The notes below the pieces were generated by a model. That model saw only the letters and a list, made by a program, of their open reading frames with translations. It was not told where the DNA came from and made no database searches. A stretch of 5,188 nt of DNA from assembly GCA_005885325.1 (NCBI GenBank), contig VAYX01000146.1, positions 1 to 5,188 on the forward strand, in the 5' to 3' direction. Made by a program: the position numbers and the translations under genes. Shown piece by piece: positions 1 through 4,488 of the stretch. How positions within the stretch are numbered: position 1 is the stretch's first letter; each line of letters starts with the position of its first letter. The DNA comes from Actinomycetota bacterium (lineage in GTDB: Bacteria > Actinomycetota > UBA4738 > HRBIN12).

Positions 1-426
1 CGGGATGGCCGGCTCGACGAGGCCCGCCAGGACCTCGAGCAGGCGCTGGCGATCTTCGAGGAGACCGCCGACGGGAAGGACCTCACGCGAACGCTGAACG
101 AGCTGGCCAGGATCGAGCGGCTTGAGGGACGAACGGACCGGGCGCGCGAGCTCCTGGAACGGTCGATCTCGATCATGGGCGACAGCGACACGCCCATCCT
201 GGCCTGGGCCCACCGGGAGCTCGGGCTCGTCATGGCCGACACCGAGCCGGACGGGGCGGAGAAGAACTTCCGTCTGGCGATCGATCTGTTCGAGCGCTCG
301 GAGCAGGCCGTGGAGATCGCGGTGACCTATCGGGGGCTCGGCGACCTGCTCCAGGCGCGAGGCGAGGGCGACGCGAGCTGCGAGGCCTACCGAACGGGGA
401 TCTTGGCGCTCGAGCCGCGGCTGTAG
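1..426 (+). CDS. Tetratricopeptide-repeat (TPR) protein, C-terminal part
   Basis: The frame is open from the first base and ends in TAG at 424-426, giving 141 residues; the N-terminus lies outside the window. The visible part is all helix-turn-helix repeats: the second half of one TPR (residues 1-24, with LDEARQDLEQAL), then three longer repeats at about 27-60 (helices around TLNELARIERLEG and RARELLERSI), 64-99 (AWAHRELGLV, then AEKNFRLAIDLFER) and 103-141 (VTYRGLGDLLQARGE, then CEAYRTGILALE). Small and large hydrophobic residues sit at usual TPR positions and the spacing is near 38 residues, the stretched form seen in regulatory TPR proteins. TPR arrays bind proteins or peptides. In actinobacteria such C-termini often belong to HTH- or nucleotidase-type regulators, but the effector domain is not visible, so that role is only a guess. 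It converges on the next gene across a shared inverted repeat. Confidence 0.85.
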   Translation, partial: RDGRLDEARQDLEQALAIFEETADGKDLTRTLNELARIERLEGRTDRARELLERSISIMGDSDTPILAWAHRELGLVMADTEPDGAEKNFRLAIDLFERSEQAVEIAVTYRGLGDLLQARGEGDASCEAYRTGILALEPRL

Positions 427-434
427 ACGGGGCC

Positions 435-462
435 GGCGCCGCTCAGCCTGCTGAGCGGCGCC
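435..462. terminator. 12-bp perfect inverted repeat between convergent genes, probable bidirectional terminator
   Basis: Arms 435-446 (GGCGCCGCTCAG) and 451-462 (CTGAGCGGCGCC) are exactly complementary around the loop CCTG. The repeat starts 9 bases after the TPR stop codon and contains the stop codon of the converging - strand gene (443-445). No T-run follows on either side, so it is not a classical intrinsic terminator; hairpins without a U-tract are commonly proposed as terminators in high-GC actinobacteria. Position between convergent 3' ends and perfect pairing support the call; its activity is inferred. Confidence 0.65.
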
Positions 463-883
463 CGCTCGGGGCGACCCCGGACCCCACCCCGGGGACGTCG
501 AGGGGTTGGGGGGCCTGGAGGGCCGAGTGGAAAACTCGGTCCCCAGCCCTCCTCCCCGCACCTTCGGCACGAGCGAGCGTGATGACGCTCTCGACCACCC
601 CCATGGGGATGTGCGTCACGGCGCGGAACCCGTCCCGCCCCGGGAGGAGCTCCTGGGCCACCGAGATCACGCCCGCGTCGCGTCGAACCAGGAACCCCAC
701 CGTCTGCACGATGTAGGAGTCCCGCCACCCGGTGGCACCGTGCTCGAAGTCGAACCACGCATCGCGCCACCGGACCATGACCAGCTCGAGGGTTTTGTGG
801 GGCAAGGGCCTTCGCGTCGGAACCGGAGGCGCCGAGGGCGCAAGGACCGGTTGGCCGGAAACCTCTTCAGCCCTCGCGCCCAT
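443..883 (-). CDS. Conserved-looking protein of unknown function, 146 aa
   Basis: I chose the ATG at 881-883 because a strong ribosome binding site (AAGGAGGT, minus strand, 888-895) precedes it by four bases; an in-frame ATG at 937 lacks such a site and would add an Arg-rich stretch. Three regions are visible. Residues 1-33 form a Pro/Ala-rich, probably disordered leader. Residues 34-103 form a compact core with alternating hydrophobic residues: VRWRDAWFDFEHG, then DSYIVQTVGFLVRRD, VISVAQELLP and FRAVTHIPMGVVESVITL. This reads as a small beta-rich domain of a type I associate with uncharacterised actinobacterial and phage-like hypothetical proteins, with no catalytic motif. Residues 104-146 are a Gly/Arg/Pro-rich tail with looser codon use whose DNA is mostly inverted repeats. 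There is no signal peptide, membrane segment or cysteine. It lies 145 bases downstream of the alcohol dehydrogenase on the same strand, so it may be a separate unit. Function unknown. Confidence 0.75.
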   Translation of the reverse strand: MGARAEEVSGQPVLAPSAPPVPTRRPLPHKTLELVMVRWRDAWFDFEHGATGWRDSYIVQTVGFLVRRDAGVISVAQELLPGRDGFRAVTHIPMGVVESVITLARAEGAGRRAGDRVFHSALQAPQPLDVPGVGSGVAPSGRRSAG

Positions 884-887
884 CGGA

Positions 888-895
888 ACCTCCTT
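888..895 (-). promoter_or_regulatory. Strong ribosome binding site that fixes the start at 883
   Basis: On the minus strand the sequence reads AAGGAGGT, a near-perfect anti-16S match, four bases before the ATG at 883. It excludes the longer in-frame start at 937. I found no convincing -35/-10 pair in the 145 bases between this site and the upstream gene. Confidence 0.8.
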
Positions 896-909
896 GTTTG
901 GAGATATCG

Positions 910-927
910 GCCGCCGTTCGAGGCGGC
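910..927 (-). other. Leader inverted repeat upstream of the 146-aa protein gene
   Basis: GCCGCC (910-915) and GGCGGC (922-927) pair around a six-base loop, 15 bases upstream of the ribosome binding site. It could be a leader hairpin or the tail of the previous unit's termination region. In DNA this GC-rich a 6-bp repeat can arise by chance. Confidence 0.3.
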
Positions 928-1005
928 GTATCGCCACGCCGAGTCATTTCCTTCGGAGGGCGGGGTTAGGGCTGGGGCGTTCCGGGGTTACGCCCTTCGA
1001 CCGCC

Positions 1006-1020
1006 TGCCGGCTTCCGGCA
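1006..1020 (-). terminator. Possible terminator after the alcohol dehydrogenase
   Basis: TGCCGG (1006-1011) pairs perfectly with CCGGCA (1015-1020) around a three-base loop, starting 9 bases beyond the alcohol dehydrogenase stop on the minus strand. A second dyad, GGGCGT/ACGCCC at 975-980 and 990-995, follows. Neither has a T-run. Their position suits termination, but the stems are short. Confidence 0.35.
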
Positions 1021-1028
1021 CAGCCATC

Positions 1029-2012
1029 TCACGGGACGAGCACCGCCCCGCCCCTGCCGGCCCCGGATCGGACCCACTCGATCGCCCGGTTCGCCTCCTC
1101 GAGCGGGAACGCGGTGCCCGACGACCGGACCGGCACCCTCGGCGCGAGCTCCAGGAACTCCAGGCCGTCTTGCCGGGTGAGGTTGGCCACCGAACGAAGG
1201 ACCCGCTCCCCCCACAGGAGCTTGTACGGGAACGAGGGGATGTCGCTCATGTGGATCTCGCCGCACACGACCGTCCCACCCGGCGCCACCGCCCGAAGCG
1301 CCGCCGGGACCAACTCCCCCACCGCGGCGAACAGGATGGCGGCGTCGAGCTCCTCCGGCGGTGGCTCGGTCGACGCGCCGGCCCATTCCGCCCCCAGGTC
1401 GAGGGCGGACCGCTGGGTCTCCTCGTCGCCGGGTCGGGTGAACGCGAAGACCCGGCGCCCCTGGTGCCGGGCCACCTGCGCGATCAGGCGGGCCGCCGTT
1501 CCGAACCCGTAGATCCCGAGCCGTTCGGCCTCCCCGGTCATCTTCAGGCACCGCCATCCGATCAGGCCGGCGCACAAGAGCGGCGCCGCCTCGAGGTCCG
1601 GGTACCCCTCGGGTACGGGAAGGCAGAACCGGGCGTCGGCCACGGTCCACTCGGCGTACCCCCCGTCGAGGCCGTAGCCGGTGAATCGGGCGTTCGGGCA
1701 CAGGTTCTCCCGGCCGCTCAGGCAGTACCGGCAAGTCCCGTCGGTCCACCCGAGCCACGGCACGCCCACCCGCTGGCCGGCCGAGGGGGTATCGACCCCC
1801 GGGCCGGCCTCGTCGAACTCGGCCACGATCTGGTGGCCCGGGATGAGCGGGAGCTTGGGATCGGGGAGCTCCCCGTCCAGGATGTGCAGGTCCGTGCGAC
1901 AGATGGCGCAGGCGCGCACCCGAAGAAGGACCTGCCCCGGCCCGGGCTCGGGCCGGGGCAGCTCGGCCGGACGAAGCGGTTGCCCCGGCGCGTCGAGCAC
2001 CATGGCCCGCAT
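1029..2012 (-). CDS. Zinc-dependent medium-chain alcohol dehydrogenase, 327 aa
   Basis: Predicted cytosolic NAD(P)-dependent oxidation of alcohols or reduction of aldehydes. The N-terminal GroES-like domain carries catalytic zinc ligands C38 (in AICRTDLH), H60 (in PGHQIV) and C147 (in PLLCAG). The structural zinc lobe is at 86-105, with ligand positions D91, C94, C97 and C105. The Rossmann domain begins with GIYGFGTAA (166-174) and is followed by a VFAFTR strand (188-193). The GHQ form and the LLCAG ligand fit the single-domain bacterial ADH group close to TIGR02822, and the length matches that family. ATG at 2010-2012 begins the family-typical MRAMVLDAPGQPL; ATG at 2003 would remove three residues. 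Asp at 91, where relatives I know have Cys, is unusual. The gene follows the carbonic anhydrase by 26 bases, so the two are probably cotranscribed. No strong Shine-Dalgarno is visible because a hairpin fills the gap, which suggests translational coupling. Substrate unknown. Confidence 0.93.
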   Translation of the reverse strand: MRAMVLDAPGQPLRPAELPRPEPGPGQVLLRVRACAICRTDLHILDGELPDPKLPLIPGHQIVAEFDEAGPGVDTPSAGQRVGVPWLGWTDGTCRYCLSGRENLCPNARFTGYGLDGGYAEWTVADARFCLPVPEGYPDLEAAPLLCAGLIGWRCLKMTGEAERLGIYGFGTAARLIAQVARHQGRRVFAFTRPGDEETQRSALDLGAEWAGASTEPPPEELDAAILFAAVGELVPAALRAVAPGGTVVCGEIHMSDIPSFPYKLLWGERVLRSVANLTRQDGLEFLELAPRVPVRSSGTAFPLEEANRAIEWVRSGAGRGGAVLVP

Positions 2013-2032
2013 CGGCCCGCCCGAGCGGGCCG
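2013..2032 (-). promoter_or_regulatory. Perfect hairpin filling the carbonic anhydrase-alcohol dehydrogenase gap
   Basis: CGGCCCGC (2013-2020) and GCGGGCCG (2025-2032) are exact complements around a four-base loop. A ninth pair (2012 with 2033) would include the first base of the alcohol dehydrogenase ATG. It occupies 20 of the 26 intergenic bases, exactly where a Shine-Dalgarno should be. Possible roles are masking translation initiation until ribosomes finishing the upstream gene melt it, or setting an mRNA processing or partial-termination point. Confidence 0.6.
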
Positions 2033-2038
2033 ACGGCC

Positions 2039-2545
2039 TCACCTGCCGGCCGGCACGACCTCCCGGAGCTTGCCGGTCTTGACGTCGTAGACCCACCCCG
2101 ACACGTCGACGTCGAGGGGGATGAACGGGTTGTCCCGGATGCGCCGCACATCCTCGCGGACGCTGTCGTCGACGTCGGAGAACGGCAGGAAGTCCATGTG
2201 CGATGCGTCCTTGCCGGTGTCGGCGACGAGCTTTCCCCGAAGGTCGTCGTTGCTGAACGTCAGCATCCCGCAGTCGGTGTGATGGATGACCGCGTACTCC
2301 TGCGTGCCGAGGAGGCGGCTGGAGATGATCAGCGAGCGAAGCGCGTCGTCCGACGCGCGTCCGCCGGCGTTTCGGATCACGTGGCCGTCGCCGATCTCCA
2401 TGCCCAGGAACGCCTCCGGCTGGAGTCGGGCGTCCATGCACGTGAGCACGACGAACCGCTGCGCCGGGGGCATGGGCGTGTCGCCCTTGTCGAAGTCCTT
2501 CGCGTACTTCTCGTTCTTCTTCCTGAACCGATCCATGATCGACAT
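2039..2545 (-). CDS. Beta-class carbonic anhydrase (Rv1284-like), 168 aa
   Basis: Predicted cytosolic zinc enzyme interconverting CO2 and bicarbonate, supplying bicarbonate to carboxylases and helping pH balance. Beta-class hallmarks are present: CMDAR gives zinc ligand C36 and the D38-R40 dyad, and HHTDCGM gives ligands H89 and C92. HVIRNAGG (55-62), SLIISSRLLGTQE (71-83) and the tail NPFIP...GWVYDVKTGKL also match the mycobacterial Rv1284 subgroup, which is near 163 residues, so the gene looks intact. The ATG at 2543-2545 has a good ribosome binding site (AAGGAG, minus strand 2552-2557) six bases away; ATG at 2536 is less well placed. It is probably the first gene of a two-gene unit with the alcohol dehydrogenase, with a possible promoter and dyad upstream. 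All zinc ligands are present. A non-enzymatic paralogue is unlikely, but activity is inferred from motifs only. Confidence 0.95.
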   Translation of the reverse strand: MSIMDRFRKKNEKYAKDFDKGDTPMPPAQRFVVLTCMDARLQPEAFLGMEIGDGHVIRNAGGRASDDALRSLIISSRLLGTQEYAVIHHTDCGMLTFSNDDLRGKLVADTGKDASHMDFLPFSDVDDSVREDVRRIRDNPFIPLDVDVSGWVYDVKTGKLREVVPAGR

Positions 2546-2579
2546 GCGCTGCTCCTTCCCCCGGGGACGATGTTCAGGA

Positions 2580-2596
2580 CCACCGCATCACGGTGG
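2580..2596. promoter_or_regulatory. Dyad overlapping the carbonic anhydrase promoter region
   Basis: CCACCG (2580-2585) and CGGTGG (2591-2596) form a perfect 6-bp dyad with a five-base spacer, overlapping the weak -10 candidate. It is compatible with an operator for a dimeric regulator, or with a leader hairpin if transcription starts upstream. No regulator is identifiable here. Confidence 0.3.
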
Positions 2597-2610
2597 AGGA
2601 CAAACGTCAA
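2582..2610 (-). promoter_or_regulatory. Tentative promoter for the carbonic anhydrase unit
   Basis: On the minus strand TTGACG (2605-2610) matches five of six -35 consensus bases. Seventeen bases further on lies TGCGGT (2582-2587), a poor -10 match. Thus the -35 is good and the -10 weak, as is frequent in high-GC actinobacteria. The spacing to the start codon would give a leader of roughly 30 bases. Confidence 0.3.
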
Positions 2611-2654
2611 GCCGGGCGCCCTCGAGCGGTCGCCCTCCGGTGAGTGTCGGCGTC

Positions 2655-3044
2655 TCAGGTCGACATGAGGTCGAGGCCCAGGATGGCCTCGGCCGCGCGC
2701 ATCGATGCCATCAGGGCCTCACGGTCGCCATTCAGGGCGCCCTCGGCGCCTCGGTCCAGAGCGCCGGCGACGGCCCAAGCCTTGATCTCGGCCTCGCCGA
2801 ACTCGATCCGGTCATCGGACCTGGCCGCCTCGAACAGCATCTCGAAGGTGGCCTGCATGTACAGGTCGATCAGGGCCACGATCCGCTGGGAGTCCTTGGC
2901 CGCCGGCTGCAACGAGTCCCGCAGGGCCGCCAGAACCTGGTCTCCGCGAGCCGCGAGCGCCACCCGGGCCTTGTCTGGATCGGTCTGGGCGAACCGCAGC
3001 ATGGCCGAGACCGACTCCACGAACACCGCGTTCTGGCTGGTCAT
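2655..3044 (-). CDS. Small helical protein of unknown function, 129 aa
   Basis: I do not recognise this family. The ATG at 3042-3044 is chosen for the GGAGGAG ribosome binding site just upstream (minus strand 3047-3053); an in-frame ATG at 3140 would add 32 Arg/Pro-rich residues typical of shadow translation. The protein appears all-alpha, with likely helices at about 6-21, 24-46, 50-75, 83-101 and 105-122, ending in an AEAILGLDL turn. It has no cysteine, signal peptide or membrane segment. A charged patch, ARSDDRIEFGEAEIKAW (74-90), sits between the two central helices and may be an interaction surface. A compact four- or five-helix cytosolic protein or small adaptor fits the pattern, but no catalytic or DNA-binding motif is visible. 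It lies 109 bases upstream of the carbonic anhydrase and 167 bases downstream of the aldo/keto reductase, so it may be its own transcription unit. Regular codon bias supports it as real. Confidence 0.7.
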   Translation of the reverse strand: MTSQNAVFVESVSAMLRFAQTDPDKARVALAARGDQVLAALRDSLQPAAKDSQRIVALIDLYMQATFEMLFEAARSDDRIEFGEAEIKAWAVAGALDRGAEGALNGDREALMASMRAAEAILGLDLMST

Positions 3045-3059
3045 GCCTCCTCCAATCGC

Positions 3060-3084
3060 CCGGCCCACCCCCTCTCTGGGCCGG
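3060..3084 (-). promoter_or_regulatory. Leader hairpin next to the ribosome binding site of the 129-aa gene
   Basis: CCGGCCCA (3060-3067) and TGGGCCGG (3077-3084) are perfectly complementary around a nine-base loop that is purine-only on the minus (mRNA) strand (GAGAGGGGG). It ends six bases upstream of the ribosome binding site, so it would lie in the 5' leader. A stem this strong could influence initiation or mRNA stability. It is not a riboswitch I recognise. Confidence 0.45.
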
Positions 3085-3123
3085 ACCTCGTGCCTATCCT
3101 CCATCCGGGGGCCCGGCCTCGCC

Positions 3124-3133
3124 ATCGGCCGAT
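3124..3133. promoter_or_regulatory. 10-bp perfect palindrome upstream of the 129-aa gene
   Basis: ATCGGCCGAT is a gapless palindrome about 80 bases upstream of the start codon, in the region where a promoter would be expected. It could be an operator half-site pair. No clear -35/-10 could be assigned around it, so the call is weak. Confidence 0.25.
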
Positions 3134-3211
3134 AGTCCATTTCCCCCGACCGGCGGACGCGCTACACGGCTCGGGGTAGGTCTTTCGATGGGGATGGGGG
3201 ATGGCCCAGGC

Positions 3212-4012
3212 TCAGCCCGAGGCCAGCCGCTCCACCAGCTCCCGCTGCTCCCGGTCGAACCACGGTGGCTCCCCCGCCGCCGCGTTCGAGGCGGCATGCG
3301 CCGGGTCCTGCGTGGCCGGGATGGCCACGTGGACGCGGCGATCCGAGAGGGTCCACTTGAGGAGAGCCTGGGGCCAGCTGGCCACGCCGAGCTCCCGCAG
3401 GGCCTCCGGATCCGGTCCGGGGAGGACGTCGCCCTCGCCGAACGGGCGCATGGCGATGACCCCCAGGCCCAGGTCCTCGGCGAGCGGAAGGATGTCGCGC
3501 TCGGCCCGCCGCTCCCGGGGGTTGTACGGGACCTGGACGGCCTGGATCCGTCCGCTCCGCATGACCTCGGCGAGCTCGGTGAAGGCGGACTCCGCGTAGT
3601 GGGTCGCGCCGATCAGCCCGATCCGGCCCGCCTCGCGCTCCCGCTGCATCCAGTCCAGGTGATCGCGCCACGCGACCAGGTTGTGGACCTGCTCCACGTC
3701 GACCTTCCCACCGAAGTGCTCGAGCTGGCGCTGGAACTGGCGTCCACCCTCATCGGCCGACCGTGTCCAGATCTTCGTGGCCACGATGGCCTCGCGGCGG
3801 AGCTCGGCCGCCGCCAGCACGCGGCCCACCACCGACTCGGCCTTGCCGTACATGGGCGAGGAGTCCACCAGCCTGGTCCCGGCGGCGAACGCGGCGTCCA
3901 CGACCGATCGCACACCGCGCTCGCCGGAGGGTCCGACGTCGAAGACCTTCCACGTCCCCAGGCCGATCACCGGGACGTCCAGGCCGGAGGCCCCGAACGG
4001 GCGCCGTTCCAT
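3212..4012 (-). CDS. Aldo/keto reductase, 266 aa
   Basis: Predicted cytosolic NAD(P)H-dependent reductase of aldehydes or ketones with a TIM-barrel fold. Numbering from the ATG at 4010-4012, the AKR catalytic tetrad is complete: D50 and Y55 (in DSSPMYG), K80 (in ATKIW) and H110 (in QVHNLVAW). The N-terminus has the family opening RRPFGASGLDVPVIGLGTW, the middle strand has QVPYN (160-164), and the cofactor-binding region includes IPAT (231-234) followed by N243. Length is slightly short but normal for the bacterial subgroup with the DSSPMYG and HNLVAWRDHL motifs. A GTG at 4013-4015 directly precedes the ATG, so either could be used; the only purine-rich match (AGGGG) overlaps the GTG, making the ATG somewhat more likely. 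It follows the RAM protein by 25 bases and is probably cotranscribed. Substrate unknown; it lacks the length and extra domains of potassium-channel beta subunits. Confidence 0.94.
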   Translation of the reverse strand: MERRPFGASGLDVPVIGLGTWKVFDVGPSGERGVRSVVDAAFAAGTRLVDSSPMYGKAESVVGRVLAAAELRREAIVATKIWTRSADEGGRQFQRQLEHFGGKVDVEQVHNLVAWRDHLDWMQREREAGRIGLIGATHYAESAFTELAEVMRSGRIQAVQVPYNPRERRAERDILPLAEDLGLGVIAMRPFGEGDVLPGPDPEALRELGVASWPQALLKWTLSDRRVHVAIPATQDPAHAASNAAAGEPPWFDREQRELVERLASG

Positions 4013-4037
4013 CACCCCTGGAGGCCGACGATGCCGG

Positions 4038-4271
4038 CTACCGGTACAGGATGGGGCAGGTCATCGTGCGGATGACGCCATCCACGTCCTGGATGGGCCG
4101 GAGCACCCGCTTGCCCAGCTCGTCGATGCTGTCGGCCTCCGCCCGCACGATGACGTCGTAGGGACCGGTGACCAGGTCCACCCGGGTCACGCCGTCGAGA
4201 TCGCGGATGGCGCGGGCCACGTGGGCCCCTCTCCCGACCTCGTTCTGGATCAGCACGAAGGCTTCCAACAT
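4038..4271 (-). CDS. Stand-alone Lrp/AsnC ligand-binding (RAM) domain protein, 77 aa
   Basis: The protein is only the RAM (regulation of amino acid metabolism) domain of the Lrp/AsnC family, a ferredoxin-like fold that binds amino acids or other small effectors at dimer interfaces and assembles into oligomers. Seen here: the opening strand EAFVLIQNEVG (3-13), helix 15-25, DGVTRVDLVTGPYDVIV (26-42) with the diagnostic TGPYD turn, helix SIDELGKRV (48-56), and the closing DGVIRTMTCPIL (64-75). No helix-turn-helix is present, so it should not bind DNA alone; it may modulate a full-length Lrp protein or act as a metabolite sensor. The start at 4271 is set by a strong GGGAGGTGA site seven bases upstream counting from GGAGG; an in-frame ATG at 4349 would add a non-conserved leader and lies upstream of the promoter candidate. 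It is first in a unit with the aldo/keto reductase. Confidence 0.92.
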   Translation of the reverse strand: MLEAFVLIQNEVGRGAHVARAIRDLDGVTRVDLVTGPYDVIVRAEADSIDELGKRVLRPIQDVDGVIRTMTCPILYR

Positions 4272-4299
4272 GGGCTCACCTCCCGCCTGGCCTGGCCGC

Positions 4300-4328
4300 A
4301 TGATGGGCCGCGCGCCGACCCGGCACAA
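4300..4328 (-). promoter_or_regulatory. Candidate promoter for the RAM-aldo/keto reductase unit
   Basis: On the minus strand TTGTGC (4323-4328) and CATCAT (4300-4305) are separated by exactly 17 bases. They match the -35 and -10 consensus at three and four of six positions. The predicted start of transcription gives a leader of about 20 bases that contains the strong ribosome binding site. Confidence 0.4.
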
Positions 4329-4350
4329 GCCGCCGACGGTGGAGTTCACC

Positions 4351-4459
4351 CAATCGTTACCCTCCCACCAGGCACGAACGCTCGCGCCCGGGCGAAGGAT
4401 CGACCGCCGGGGTTCGGATCACTCCCTTGAGCGCGCGGCCTCGCCGGGGCACAATCGTT
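4351..4459. repeat. CAATCGTT direct repeat in the divergent promoter region
   Basis: The 8-mer CAATCGTT occurs at 4351-4358 and 4452-4459, in the same orientation and 101 bases apart. The second copy overlaps the + strand -10 candidate; the first is about 25 bases upstream of the - strand -35. It is more AT-rich than its surroundings and could be a shared regulator site, but a chance 8-mer match is not rare over this length. Confidence 0.25.
4427..4455 (+). promoter_or_regulatory. Candidate promoter for the secreted protein
   Basis: TTGAGC (4427-4432) and CACAAT (4450-4455) each match four of six consensus bases and are separated by exactly 17 bases. Transcription would start near 4462, leaving about 27 bases of leader before the CTG at 4489. 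This placement supports that start and argues against any start upstream of 4427. Confidence 0.5.
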
Positions 4460-4477
4460 CCTCGTCCCCGGCCGAGG

Positions 4478-4482
4478 AAGGA
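4478..4482 (+). promoter_or_regulatory. Ribosome binding site that points to a CTG start
   Basis: AAGGA lies in a purine run (GAGGAAGGAAG) and ends six bases before the CTG at 4489, an ideal spacing. No ATG, GTG or TTG occurs in this frame between the promoter candidate and the signal peptide, so this site decides the start call. Confidence 0.6.
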
Positions 4483-4488
4483 AGCGCC

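Noticed and set aside
732..2090. Very long + strand open frame (about 450 codons) opposite the alcohol dehydrogenase
   Set aside because: Arg/Pro/Gly-rich with no recognisable domain. It is the antisense shadow of a well-supported enzyme, as expected in high-GC DNA.
1029..2441. Reading the alcohol dehydrogenase as a 470-residue protein starting inside the carbonic anhydrase gene
   Set aside because: The extra 143 residues are an out-of-frame, Arg-rich reading of the carbonic anhydrase. Family homology begins at MRAMVLDAPG (2012).
2286..3179. Long + strand open frame across the carbonic anhydrase start and the 129-aa gene
   Set aside because: No ribosome binding site or domain, low-complexity composition, and it lies opposite two - strand genes with good starts.
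3188..4075. Long + strand open frame opposite the aldo/keto reductase
   Set aside because: The minus frame has a complete AKR catalytic tetrad; the + translation has no family features.
4272..4349. N-terminal extension of the RAM protein to the ATG at 4349
   Set aside because: It adds 26 non-conserved residues and crosses the promoter candidate, whereas 4271 has a strong ribosome binding site and the family-typical start.
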